Assembly (NCBI RefSeq): GCF_000092045.1
Contig: NC_007765.1
Span: 62,001-126,000 of the forward strand
Direction: 5' to 3'
DNA length: 64,000 bases
Origin: Rhizobium etli CFN 42
Lineage (GTDB): Bacteria; Pseudomonadota; Alphaproteobacteria; Rhizobiales; Rhizobiaceae
Shown here: piece by piece, positions 1-8,404 of the stretch
Layout: every line of letters starts with the position of its first letter
Position numbering within the stretch: position 1 is the stretch's first letter
Made by a program: the position numbers and the translations under genes
Notes under the pieces: model-generated
Database searches by the model: none
What the model saw: only the letters and a program-made list of their open reading frames with translations
What the model was told of the DNA's origin: nothing

Positions 1-210
1 ACTCGGCGTCCTCGCAAACCATGCGCATTCGGCCCATGCCGCCATGATGACCCGGACTGGGGCGCGACCATCTTCTTCACCCAGTTGCTGTTCGAGCCCG
101 ATGAAGAGCAGCTGGCACGGCTGACGGCCCGTGGGGTACGCATCGAGCGCAGCCCGATCGTGGAGCTGTTGGGCGATAGTCCGAATCTCCAGGCCAACGA
201 TCGGTTTTCA
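1..210 (+). pseudogene. Frameshifted remnant of a thioredoxin-reductase-like FAD/NAD(P) oxidoreductase
   Basis: Reading from base 2 gives LANHAHSAHAAMMTR. The meaningful reading then continues one frame over from about base 55 as DWGATIFFTQ and FEPDEEQLARLTARGVRIE. Joined, these resemble the second half of thioredoxin-reductase-like NAD(P)/FAD oxidoreductases, where an AHAAMMTRDWG-type stretch precedes a beta strand and an 'ARGVRIE' turn. One missing G near position 55 explains the switch. After about position 205 the frame runs into the 3' end of the opposite-strand FkbM gene and no longer looks like this family, so the C-terminus is missing too. The 5' part lies outside the window. The family call is from memory and is moderate. 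Confidence 0.42.
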
Positions 211-219
211 GGATGTAAG

Positions 220-1098
220 CTACGGCAAAAACAGCACATTGTACTGATCGAACTCATCCGGCAGATCCCGCACCTTCATCTCCACTTCGCGGTCCTCGAA
301 CAGCACGAGGCAATCCTTATAGAATCTCGACAGCATCGATACGAATTCTTTTGTGCCCTCGCGCCCATAGAACAGCGGCGTGAACTCCATATGAAGCGGC
401 ACGCGGCGGGAAAGCAGCGGCTGCATCGAGCGGCAGGCGATCGGCTCGTAGCCTTCGATATCCATCCAGACCAGGCCGATTGAGGCCGGGTCGATCGCGA
501 GGTCGGCGAGGATTGTGGACACCGGTTTCACCGGCACGCTGATCTTCTGGTCGGTCGGGCTTTGGCGGATGGCGCTGCTCTTGCCGTGATTGTTAAGATT
601 GAGGAAAAAGTCGATCTCGCCTGCGTGCTCGCCGGCGGCGCAGTTGACGAGCCGGACTTTCTCCTCCAGCCGGTTCTGGCGGATGTTGAGTTCAAGCAGC
701 GGGAAATTGCGCGGGTCGGGCTCGACGCTGACGATTCCGGCGTAGACGCCGCTCAGGGCGAAATAGACGGTCTGAGTGCCGATATTGCCGCCGATCTCGA
801 GCAGCGTCGCATCCTTCCTGAGCAGGCCGCGCTCGCGCAGGATGACGATCAGCCGGTCGACGGCGTCGCGCTCGAAATGGCCCTTCCGAAAGACCTTGCG
901 GCCGATATAGTCGGCGGGCGAGAAGGTCATCAGATGATCACCGGCATCGACCGTCATCGAGACCACGCGCGGGCCGATATTCTCGATCAGCAGGCGACGG
1001 CCGAGGCGGGTGTCGAAGACGCGCGAAACCACGGCATTGCGCGCCTTGCGCAGGCGGCGGCTCCAATATTTGGCGGTGAGCCAGGGCTTGCCGGGCAT
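220..1098 (-). CDS. FkbM family SAM-dependent methyltransferase
   Basis: 292 residues. A class I SAM-binding loop, LLEIGGNIGTQT, sits at about residues 99-110, followed by SVEPDPRNF with the acidic ribose-binding residue and WMDIEGYE near residue 210, the usual order in FkbM O-methyltransferases. These enzymes methylate sugars or glycan and lipid head groups; the substrate here is unknown. The start overlaps the stop of the upstream cyclase gene by one base (TGATG), so the two are probably translationally coupled. No signal peptide or membrane segment is apparent, so it should be cytosolic. Whether its substrate relates to cAMP signalling or to the glycosyltransferase/deacetylase pair across the divergent promoter cannot be read from the sequence. 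Confidence 0.85.
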   Translation of the reverse strand: MPGKPWLTAKYWSRRLRKARNAVVSRVFDTRLGRRLLIENIGPRVVSMTVDAGDHLMTFSPADYIGRKVFRKGHFERDAVDRLIVILRERGLLRKDATLLEIGGNIGTQTVYFALSGVYAGIVSVEPDPRNFPLLELNIRQNRLEEKVRLVNCAAGEHAGEIDFFLNLNNHGKSSAIRQSPTDQKISVPVKPVSTILADLAIDPASIGLVWMDIEGYEPIACRSMQPLLSRRVPLHMEFTPLFYGREGTKEFVSMLSRFYKDCLVLFEDREVEMKVRDLPDEFDQYNVLFLP

Positions 1099-2810
1099 CA
1101 GGCTTTTCCTTCGAGCGGTTCTCCCGCTTTCTCTCTCGGAATGACATAGACTTTCAAGGGCAGTGCCCGGCCGCGCACGCTGATTTCATGGCTTTCGATG
1201 CCGGCAAGATCGGCGCCGGAACGGGCCGCCACCGGTTCGGAGATGACGATCGCCGCCTCGAACTCCTTGGCGGCACTTTCCAGCCGGCTTGCGACATTCA
1301 CGGTATCGCCAATCGCCGTCACGCTGCGCACCCGGCCATAGCCCATCGTGCCGATGACGGCCGGGCCGGTGTGGATGCCGATCGCGATGCGCAGCGGCAG
1401 CACCAGCTCGTCGGCGAGTTCGTCGGCGAGTTTCTCAATTTCCGTGACGATCGCGGCAGCCGCCTTCAGCGCCTGGCGGCAGGCCTCCTCCGGTGCTGTG
1501 TTGAGACCGAAGAGCGCCATGGCGCCGTCGCCGATGAACTTGTCGAGCCGACCGCCCGCCTGCTCCACCGCCTTGCCGATGATGGCGAAATAGCGGTTCA
1601 GCAGGAAGACGACGTCGAAGGGAAGGCGCGTTTCTGTCAGTGTGGTGAAATGGCGGATATCGACGAAGAGCACCGCGATTTCGCGCTCGCGGCCTGGGCT
1701 CGTCTCCTGGCTGTTTGCGGGCAGGGCGGTTTCGACCGCCGGCACCAGAAGGGGTGCGACCGCAACGTCGCGGTCCGGGCGCAGCTGGCAGGCAAGGCGA
1801 ACGTCGGGGCCGGCATTGATGCGCTTGAGCGTCGTCTGCTCCATCTTGTCGGGCGCGGGCAGGCTTTCGTAATCGCCGAGGATCTGCACGCGGCAGGTGG
1901 AGCACTGGCCCTTGCCGCCGCAGACCGAATAATGCGGCAGGCCACCGAGCCGGCTTGCTTCCAGCACCGTGAAGCCACGCGGCACCCGGATCACCTCGCC
2001 GCCGGGATAATGCACCGCTACCTGGTCGAGCCGTTCCTTCAGCCGGCGCCGGGCCCGGGCGACGACGACGAGGAGCAGCGAGGCCGAGAAGGCGCCGTAG
2101 AGACCGGCGCGCACCGCGGCGATCCGGGCGCGAACCTCGGGGTCGTGGAGATAGTGGGCGTTGAGGTTGACCTCGTAAGGATTGGTCGCCAGTTGATAGG
2201 AGGGATCGGCAAGGGTGCGGCCCATCTGGACGAAACCGAGGACCGAGAGCACTGGCACGAGGATCGCCAGCGCCAGCAGCAGCGGCGCGGAGCCCGCATA
2301 CCACGGTCGGTAGCGCAGCCAGAAATGGATGCCGATGCAGCCATGGAACCAGACGGCCAACACGCCCAGCACCTGGCGGGCGCCATTCGCCGGGTTCTTG
2401 ATCCAGAGCTGCTCGACCACGGTCTCGTAATCGTCGATATAGCCATAGAGCTCATGGGCGATGCGCGTGCCGATGACGTGATCGATCAGAAGCAGCGGGA
2501 TCAGCAGGCCGAGCACGAGCTGCGCCGTTTCCCCTTTCGGCATGACCAGGCTGCGGCGCATGTAGATGGCGCGCAGCACCAGCCCCATATGGATCAGCAC
2601 GGAGGCATAAAACACCGTGGTGCCGAGGGGATTGCGCCAGATGGCGAGGAAAAGGTAGCGGGCCTTATCGGCGGCGGCAAGCGAAATCAGCCCGAGCGCA
2701 TGGTTCGACAGATGCAGCAGGACGAAAATGAAAATGACGAGGCCGGAACCAAGCCTTGCCCTTCTGATCGAGCGCTCCGAAAAAATCCCTGTGACTGAGG
2801 CAGTCGTCAT
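1098..2810 (-). CDS. cyaC: CyaC-type redox-sensing adenylate cyclase: diheme membrane anchor, 2Fe-2S ferredoxin domain, class III cyclase
   Basis: 570 residues in three parts. Residues about 18-250 form a multi-helix membrane domain with histidines at 33, 37, 74, 111, 119, 156 and 162, consistent with the tetra-histidine diheme-b anchor of succinate:quinone oxidoreductases. Residues about 263-350 are a ferredoxin-like domain with Cys297, Cys303, Cys306 and Cys341. Residues about 375-560 are a class III cyclase with metal aspartates Asp384 (FVDIRHFTT) and Asp428 (DKFIGDGAMALFG) and the late GDTVNVASRLE motif. This architecture matches Sinorhizobium meliloti CyaC, which makes cAMP from ATP in response to quinone redox state through heme b. 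All key residues visible here are intact, so an active redox-to-cAMP transducer is expected. The start ATG at 2810 faces a 185-bp divergent region shared with the glycosyltransferase gene. Confidence 0.88.
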   Translation of the reverse strand: MTTASVTGIFSERSIRRARLGSGLVIFIFVLLHLSNHALGLISLAAADKARYLFLAIWRNPLGTTVFYASVLIHMGLVLRAIYMRRSLVMPKGETAQLVLGLLIPLLLIDHVIGTRIAHELYGYIDDYETVVEQLWIKNPANGARQVLGVLAVWFHGCIGIHFWLRYRPWYAGSAPLLLALAILVPVLSVLGFVQMGRTLADPSYQLATNPYEVNLNAHYLHDPEVRARIAAVRAGLYGAFSASLLLVVVARARRRLKERLDQVAVHYPGGEVIRVPRGFTVLEASRLGGLPHYSVCGGKGQCSTCRVQILGDYESLPAPDKMEQTTLKRINAGPDVRLACQLRPDRDVAVAPLLVPAVETALPANSQETSPGREREIAVLFVDIRHFTTLTETRLPFDVVFLLNRYFAIIGKAVEQAGGRLDKFIGDGAMALFGLNTAPEEACRQALKAAAAIVTEIEKLADELADELVLPLRIAIGIHTGPAVIGTMGYGRVRSVTAIGDTVNVASRLESAAKEFEAAIVISEPVAARSGADLAGIESHEISVRGRALPLKVYVIPREKAGEPLEGKA

Positions 2811-2995
2811 TCATTCCCGTTCTTGTCGATGTAACCGCGCGCCCATAGAGATTGGGAAAAAGGCGGAATTGTTTCGATCGCGATCACAATCCATATGCTT
2901 ATGCGCAAGTTTTAGAGAAAGGGACAATAGCGGATTTTTTCGCGCGGCAGCGAGCGCCGATTTGGAAACGGTCTGTCTTACGTGAGGGATGCTGA

Positions 2996-4087
2996 ATGCG
3001 GGTGGCTTTCTACGCGCCGATGAAATCGCCGAACCATCCGGTGCCATCGGGCGACCGGCTGATGGCGCGGCTGCTGATCCGGGCGCTGGAGGTTGCCGGG
3101 CATGAGGTCGAGGTCATCTCCGACTTCCGCGCCTATGCCGCGACGCCGGAGGCGGCCGCGGCGCTCGAACCCGCCATCCGCGCCGAATTGGAGCGGCTGC
3201 GACTGAAAACACAATCCGCGCGCCCCGACCTCTGGTTCTGCTATCACCCTTATTACAAATCGCCCGATCCCTTCGGGCCGGTGATTTCGGCCGAACTCTC
3301 CATTCCCTATGTCACCGCCGAGGCCTCCTATGCGGCCAAACGCGACCGCACCGGCTGGGCGGCTCATCAGGCGCTCGTCGGCGAGGCGATCATGCGGGCG
3401 GCGGTCAATATCGGCTTTACCGGACGCGACCAAGCGGGACTTGCGGCCGCTTTCCCGCAGGCGCGACTTGCCGGCCTCAAACCCTTTATCGACACGTCGC
3501 TGTTCGAGAGCCTGTCGCCGGCGCCGGACCGGCACCGCCTGATGACGGTGGCGATGATGCGGCCCGGCGACAAGATGGAGAGTTATGCGATGCTGGCAAA
3601 AGCGTTGCGGCTGATCGACGATCGGTCATGGACGCTTGCCGTCATCGGCGACGGTCCGATGCGCCAGGAAGTCCAGGCGCTGTTTGCCGGTTGTCCCACG
3701 AACCGCATCGAGTGGCTGGGCGAGCGGGATGAGGCTGAGATCGCCGGCTTGCTCGGGCGCGGTGGCCTCTATGTCTGGCCGGGCTGCGGCGAGGCTTACG
3801 GCCTTGCCTATCTCGAAGCCCAGGCCGCCGGCCTGCCCGTCGTCGCACAGGAGACAGCAGGCGTGCCCGCGGTGGTCGAGGCTGGCGTGACCGGGCTGCT
3901 GACGCCGGATGGCGATGTCGCCGCCTATGCCGCAGCCGTGGCTGCGCTGCTTGACGATGCGGGGGCGCGCGATGGCATGGGGCAGGCGGCGCGGCGCTTC
4001 GTGCTCGCGGAGCGCTCGCTGACGGTGGCGGCTCACCGATTGGACGGGATTTTGCGGGATTATGCGGCAACAGGAGCGATGAAATGA
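2996..4087 (+). CDS. Glycosyltransferase family 4 (GT-B, group 1)
   Basis: 363 residues. The N-terminal half opens MRVAFYAPMKSPNHPVPSGD, as in GT4 enzymes that take apart donor/acceptor binding across two Rossmann domains. The C-terminal half has VIGDGP at about 217-221 and the EX7E-type motif GEAYGLAYLEAQAAGLPV with Glu266 and Glu274, which contacts the nucleotide-sugar donor. The start ATG follows GAGGGA at a suitable distance. The gene overlaps the next one by ATGA, so glycosyl transfer and de-N-acetylation are likely coupled in one surface- or secondary-glycan pathway. Donor and acceptor are not identifiable. Confidence 0.86.
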   Translation: MRVAFYAPMKSPNHPVPSGDRLMARLLIRALEVAGHEVEVISDFRAYAATPEAAAALEPAIRAELERLRLKTQSARPDLWFCYHPYYKSPDPFGPVISAELSIPYVTAEASYAAKRDRTGWAAHQALVGEAIMRAAVNIGFTGRDQAGLAAAFPQARLAGLKPFIDTSLFESLSPAPDRHRLMTVAMMRPGDKMESYAMLAKALRLIDDRSWTLAVIGDGPMRQEVQALFAGCPTNRIEWLGERDEAEIAGLLGRGGLYVWPGCGEAYGLAYLEAQAAGLPVVAQETAGVPAVVEAGVTGLLTPDGDVAAYAAAVAALLDDAGARDGMGQAARRFVLAERSLTVAAHRLDGILRDYAATGAMK

Positions 4088-4836
4088 ACGACAGGACGAG
4101 TTGGGAGCCGCTGTACCGCGAGCTCGACCGGTGGCAGGCCGCCGGTCGCACGGCGCGCTTCTGGCTGCGCGATGACGATGCGGTCGAGCCGACGCCTGAT
4201 CTGGATACGCTCCTGGAGCTGACCGGTGAGAGCGCGGTTCCGCTGACGCTCGCCGTCATTCCCGCACTGACCGGCGAGGCGCTGGCGGCGCGGCTGGCGA
4301 GGGACGCAGGCATTACTGTTGCCGTTCATGGCTGGTCGCATACCAACCATGCCGGGCCGGAGCGCAAGAAGCAGGAGCTCGGCGCCGAACGGCCGGCGGA
4401 CGTGGTGCTCGCCGAGTTGCGGGAAGGGCTCCGGCTGCTGGAGCGGCTGCACCCGGACCGCTTCCAGCCGATATTGGTGCCGCCGTGGAACCGCATCGAC
4501 GCAGCGCTCATCCCGGCACTGCCCGGCCTCGGCTTTGCAGCGCTTTCCGTCTACGGACGGGCGAGGCCAGGCGGCCCACTGCCGCTGCTCAACACCCATG
4601 TCGACATCATCGATTGGCAAGGCACGCGCGGCGGACGCAGCGAGGCGGAGCTGGTGGCCGAGCTGGTGGCGGAGCTCAGCGACCGGTTCGCCGGCCGCGA
4701 CGAGCCTGTCGGGCTGCTCACCCACCATCTCGTGCATGACGCCGCCGCCTGGGATTTCCTCTCGGCCCTGTTTGCGGTGACCGACCGGCATCCTGCCGTC
4801 CACTGGTCGGCGGCGGCCGCGCTTCTGAGGCGATGA
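4084..4836 (+). CDS. Polysaccharide deacetylase family protein (CE4-like)
   Basis: 250 residues. It carries the family's metal-site pieces: RDDD at residues 29-32, HGWSHTNH at 82-89 (two histidines four apart), PPWNR near residue 137, and LLTHHLVHD near residue 218, which can supply the catalytic-base His. No signal peptide is visible, so it is probably cytosolic, unlike secreted chitooligosaccharide or peptidoglycan deacetylases. The ATGA overlap with the upstream GT4 gene argues that the two act on one glycan intermediate. It ends 10 bp before the convergent hydrolase gene. Confidence 0.83.
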   Translation: MNDRTSWEPLYRELDRWQAAGRTARFWLRDDDAVEPTPDLDTLLELTGESAVPLTLAVIPALTGEALAARLARDAGITVAVHGWSHTNHAGPERKKQELGAERPADVVLAELREGLRLLERLHPDRFQPILVPPWNRIDAALIPALPGLGFAALSVYGRARPGGPLPLLNTHVDIIDWQGTRGGRSEAELVAELVAELSDRFAGRDEPVGLLTHHLVHDAAAWDFLSALFAVTDRHPAVHWSAAAALLRR

Positions 4837-4846
4837 CGAGCAGCGA

Positions 4847-5722
4847 TCAGGCGGCGTGCACGCGTCCGAGAAAATCTCGCATGAGCGCTGTGACCTCATC
4901 GAGATGCGTCTCGAGCAGCCAATGGCCGCCGCCGAGCAGATGCAGTTCGGCATCCGGCAGATCACGCAGATAGGCCCGCGCCGATTTTTCCGGCATGTAG
5001 TGGTCGTTCGGCCCCCAGACGATCAAGGTCGGAGGTCTGTTTTCCCTGAGATATCTCCGGTGTTGCGGAAACCAGGCGCGGTTCTCCTTCAATCCGGCGA
5101 TCAGATCAATGGCGACTTCCTTGCGCCGCGGCGTGGTGAGCGACCAATGCAGTTTCCAAAGATCGGGCGGGATGGTGCTGGCCAAAGGCGGCGGCAGGTC
5201 GTTGAGGAATTCCTCTTTGAAGGTTTCCTCGCTGATCGCTTCCGCGAGCGCCTGCCTCATCTCCGCTCGCGGCAGCGTCCATGTGGCTTCAATATCCGCG
5301 TATTTCGGTCCGAGCGCGTCCTCATAGGGGATATCGCCATTCTGGATGATCAGCGCCACGATGCGCCTGGGATCTCTGATCGCCAGCCGTGCGCCGATCG
5401 GTGAGCCGAAATCATGGAGGTAGAGAGCGAAGCGGTCGATGTTGACCGCGCCGATGAAGGCGTCCAGCCAGGCGGCATAGCCATCGAAGCCATAGTCGAA
5501 ATCATTGGGCGTGCCGCTATAGCCGGATCCTGGAAAATCCGGAGCGATCAGGCGCCAGCGGTCGGCAAGGCGCGGCAGGAGATTGCGGAATTCATAGGAC
5601 GAGCAGGGATAACCGTGCGGCAGCAGCAAGACCGGCGCATCCTGTCGGCCGGCCTCGCGGTAGAAGGTCTCGATGCCTGCGACTGTCATGATGCGATGCC
5701 GGACGAGGGCGGCCGCGCTCAC
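4847..5722 (-). CDS. Alpha/beta-fold hydrolase (epoxide hydrolase / haloalkane dehalogenase-like)
   Basis: 291 residues with the HGYP oxyanion motif near residue 36, a nucleophile elbow HDFGSPIG with Asp104 rather than Ser, an acid in WGPNDHYMP, and the catalytic His in GGGHWLLETH near the C-terminus. An Asp nucleophile points to the epoxide-hydrolase / haloalkane-dehalogenase branch instead of esterases. The true substrate is unknown. The start overlaps the stop of the GFA gene by ATGA, so the two form one leftward unit. Small-molecule detoxification is a plausible shared role, but that is inference. Confidence 0.84.
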   Translation of the reverse strand: MSAAALVRHRIMTVAGIETFYREAGRQDAPVLLLPHGYPCSSYEFRNLLPRLADRWRLIAPDFPGSGYSGTPNDFDYGFDGYAAWLDAFIGAVNIDRFALYLHDFGSPIGARLAIRDPRRIVALIIQNGDIPYEDALGPKYADIEATWTLPRAEMRQALAEAISEETFKEEFLNDLPPPLASTIPPDLWKLHWSLTTPRRKEVAIDLIAGLKENRAWFPQHRRYLRENRPPTLIVWGPNDHYMPEKSARAYLRDLPDAELHLLGGGHWLLETHLDEVTALMRDFLGRVHAA

Positions 5723-6093
5723 CTTCGGTCCTCCTCATGCTGCTCGGCGCCCTCCACCGGCCGGAGCCACGCTTCGCGGCGCTTGATCCAGAGCTCGTAA
5801 CTCGGCACCAGCGGCGTAGGAGCCTCGGACAGGATGCCGAGCTTGATCTCGGCCTCTTCGTCGTCGACGGAAAACAGCCGCGAACCGCAGCCGGTGCAGA
5901 AATGCCGGCCTTGGAACGCGCCGGTTTCCCCCGAATGTTCGAACTGCCCGGCGGGCCAGATCCCATAGAAGGTGAAGGCCGAACCGCTTTCCTTCCTGCA
6001 GTCGGTACAATGACAGATGCCGACGCGTAAGGGTTCGCCGCGAACAGAAAGCTGCACCTGCCCGCAAAGGCATTGTCCGGAAAGCACGGTCAT
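5719..6093 (-). CDS. GFA (glutathione-dependent formaldehyde-activating) family zinc protein
   Basis: 124 residues from the ATG at 6093. That start is preferred because GGGG lies just upstream, while a Met six codons earlier (6111) has no ribosome-binding site. Zinc-binding cysteine pairs are visible in GQCLCGQVQL, CHCTDCRKE and CTGCGSRLF, the standard GFA/Mss4-fold arrangement. Family members are mostly of unknown function despite the name; a few bind glutathione adducts. It is coupled by ATGA overlap to the downstream alpha/beta hydrolase gene. Confidence 0.84.
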   Translation of the reverse strand: MTVLSGQCLCGQVQLSVRGEPLRVGICHCTDCRKESGSAFTFYGIWPAGQFEHSGETGAFQGRHFCTGCGSRLFSVDDEEAEIKLGILSEAPTPLVPSYELWIKRREAWLRPVEGAEQHEEDRR

Positions 6094-6180
6094 GGCTGAT
6101 CCCCGTTTCATCGATCTTGCGAATTCGGGGAAACGGTCTGGCCCGGCATCGGTTCCGCCAGAAGTTCAGACTTCAGTCTG

Positions 6181-7011
6181 CTAGATCACCACGGTCTGAT
6201 TGTCGCGCGCGGCGAAGGCGCCGGGGAAGGCGGCCGCCGCTTGCGCTTCCATCTCCGCTAGCTGTTCGTCCGTGCGGGAGGGGGCGTGGTGGAACAGGGC
6301 GAAGCACTTGGCGCCCGCCATTTTGGCGAGCTCGGTGCCGTGCTCCCAGGTCGAATGTCCGAAGCCCTTGAAGCGCTGCATCTCGTCTTCATTGTAGGTG
6401 CAATCGTAGACGACGAGATCGGCGCCCTGCATCATCTCCAGCGAGACCGGATCATAGCTGCCGGGGATATGCTCGATATCGTAGATGAGAGCGATCGAAC
6501 GGCCCTGCCATTCGACGCGGTAGCCGATGGCGCCGCCCGGATGGTTCAGCGTGAAAGTCTTGATCTCGATGCCCTCATGCGGGGTCAGAACCTGACCGGC
6601 GTGGAAATCGCGGAAGTTCATCGTCGCCTGACAGATGTCGGTCTTCACCGGAAACCAGGGCGGGCTGATGAACTGCTCGACCATCTCACGCGTGCTCATC
6701 TTTCCGTCGAGATGGCCGGACCAGATGTTGACGTTGATCGAGGGATAATAGATCGCCTTGAAGAAGGGCAGGCCGATGATGTGGTCGTAGTGGCAGTGGC
6801 TGAAGAACAGATCCACGTCGCTGACGCCGTCGGCGAGCAGCGACAACCCCGCCTCGCGCAGGCCCGAACCTGCGTCGAAAAGCAACCGATGTTTTCCGCA
6901 GCGAATCTCGATGCAGGAAGTGTTACCGCCGTAGCGATCGAACTCGGGGCCCGATACGGGAATACTGCCGCGGACGCCCCAAAATTTTATCTGAAACAGT
7001 TCTGTCGTCAT
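6181..7011 (-). CDS. MBL-fold metallo-hydrolase (WGVRGSIP subfamily)
   Basis: 276 residues. The metallo-beta-lactamase metal motif is SHCHYDH near residue 72, with further ligands likely in LNHPGG, YDIEH and FHHAP. The N-terminus FWGVRGSIPVSGP and the GGNTSC segment are hallmarks of a subfamily annotated variously as MBL hydrolase or cyclic-nucleotide phosphodiesterase-like. No signal peptide is seen. It stands alone; the flanking GFA gene is 69 bp downstream. A role in cAMP turnover near cyaC would be attractive, but nothing in the sequence proves it. Confidence 0.82.
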   Translation of the reverse strand: MTTELFQIKFWGVRGSIPVSGPEFDRYGGNTSCIEIRCGKHRLLFDAGSGLREAGLSLLADGVSDVDLFFSHCHYDHIIGLPFFKAIYYPSINVNIWSGHLDGKMSTREMVEQFISPPWFPVKTDICQATMNFRDFHAGQVLTPHEGIEIKTFTLNHPGGAIGYRVEWQGRSIALIYDIEHIPGSYDPVSLEMMQGADLVVYDCTYNEDEMQRFKGFGHSTWEHGTELAKMAGAKCFALFHHAPSRTDEQLAEMEAQAAAAFPGAFAARDNQTVVI

Positions 7012-7335
7012 CGTTTTTCAAACCGGCCTTCCCGCATCGCCATCGTAATCGTAGTTTATCCCGATGCGAAGCAGCAGAATTCCACGGGTTTGCCTGCGCC
7101 CCCTTTCATTCTCCTAACCGCTAGCGGAAGAAGAAGTATATTCTCCTAAGCAATCGGCTTTCGCGTCGGAAAGCAACCCAGTATGGTTGGTTTTCGGTAA
7201 ATGGGCTGCTCGGGCGGGGCGTTTTCCGCAAGTCATGCCTATTAGATGGTTGCGCACGATTGAAAAAGCAAATCGCTGTGCTTGTGACCATCCCGCCGCA
7301 TTTCTTTGCCGCCGCGCCGGCCTTCAGCTGCGGCC
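7012..7335. other. Intergenic stretch without a recognisable gene
   Basis: 324 bp between the MBL hydrolase start and the pcaB stop. Short open frames exist in several frames but none has a ribosome-binding site plus a family-like sequence. The right-hand part must hold the 3' end of the pca transcript and the left-hand part the promoter of the MBL gene. I see no convincing terminator hairpin or repeat. Confidence 0.5.
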
Positions 7336-8382
7336 TCAGCCCGTACCAAGCCGCTTGATATTTCCGGTCAGTTCTCGGGCAAGCCGCAGGCTCGCAGCGG
7401 TTCCCATCGTCATTTGCGGCAGCAGCAGCCATTCGAGCGTCCAGGCCGCTCCGGAGCGTTCCTGTTCATGGATGAGGGACTGGTGGATGCCGGAGAGCGC
7501 CGTGGCGTTGAAGCGGGCGAGCGAGACCAGGACTTCAGCGGCAACCGGATTCTGCTTGTGCGCCATGGCCGAGGAGGCGCCGCCGCCTGAGACTTCGATC
7601 TCGCCGCCCATCTCGGCGAGCAGGGCGATGTCCTGGCCGATCTTGCCGAGGCTGCCAGAGATCGAGGCGAACAGGCCGGCGATATCGGCGATCGGCAGAC
7701 GTGCGCTCTGCCATTGCCTGGTGTCGGAGAGGCCGAGCTCCTGGGCGAGCGAAGCACGGACGGCCGGGCCTTGCGGCCCGAGCTTGTCGAGCGTGCCGGC
7801 AGCACCGCCGAACTGGACGGGAAAACTCTGCTCGGTCAGGCGGTCGCGATAGGTCGCGAGCGGCGCGCGCCAGACGTTGAGACGGTCGGAGACGCTGATG
7901 GCGATCGCCGCCTGCATGCGGGTATGGCCCATCAGCCGGTTGCCGCCGAACTGGCGGTCGAGCCCTTCGAGCGCCGCGATGATGGCGGAAAGTCGGCCGG
8001 CAAACAGAAAGACCACCGCTTTCAGACGGATCATCAGGCTGGTGTCGATGACGTCCTGGCTGGTGGCGCCGAGATGCAGGTTTTTGCCCGCTTCCTCGCC
8101 GACCTTGGCCCGCAACTGCTTGACGAAGTCTGGGACGACGACGCCGTCCTTCGCCATTGCCGAGCGAAGGCTGGCGAGATCCGGAGAAAAACCGGTACAG
8201 GCTTCGGCAATCTTCCTTGCGGCTTCTGCGGGAATGAGGCCGTGCGCGGCTTCGGCCCTGGCGAGCGCCGCCTCGAAGGAGAGCATGGCGCGGATATCGG
8301 CTTCGGCGGAGAAGTGGGGCGCGATTTCGTCATCGCCGAGGAGGCCGGAGAGGAAGGGGTGATCGAAGGGCGATGCGGTCAT
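7336..8382 (-). CDS. pcaB: 3-carboxy-cis,cis-muconate cycloisomerase
   Basis: 348 residues from the ATG at 8382 (MTASPFDHPFLSGLL). The open frame extends further upstream, but that part is translated repeat element. The protein belongs to the fumarase/aspartase superfamily: the signature loop reads SSAMAHKQNPV near residue 255, after GGAAGTLDKLG near residue 190. It cyclises 3-carboxy-cis,cis-muconate to gamma-carboxymuconolactone, the step after PcaGH. It is last in the pcaDCHGB order and separated from pcaG by a 191-bp gap containing a palindromic repeat, which may affect its expression relative to the rest. Confidence 0.92.
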   Translation of the reverse strand: MTASPFDHPFLSGLLGDDEIAPHFSAEADIRAMLSFEAALARAEAAHGLIPAEAARKIAEACTGFSPDLASLRSAMAKDGVVVPDFVKQLRAKVGEEAGKNLHLGATSQDVIDTSLMIRLKAVVFLFAGRLSAIIAALEGLDRQFGGNRLMGHTRMQAAIAISVSDRLNVWRAPLATYRDRLTEQSFPVQFGGAAGTLDKLGPQGPAVRASLAQELGLSDTRQWQSARLPIADIAGLFASISGSLGKIGQDIALLAEMGGEIEVSGGGASSAMAHKQNPVAAEVLVSLARFNATALSGIHQSLIHEQERSGAAWTLEWLLLPQMTMGTAASLRLARELTGNIKRLGTG

Positions 8383-8404
8383 GGTCTGCTCGTTTGTAAG
8401 CTGC

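Noticed and set aside
1188..2798. 536-codon + strand open frame opposite cyaC
   Set aside because: Antisense shadow; cyaC has intact cysteine and cyclase motifs on the minus strand.
2811..3047. 78-codon minus-strand ORF in the cyaC/glycosyltransferase divergent region
   Set aside because: Overlaps the glycosyltransferase start region and has no recognisable content; the region is needed for two promoters.
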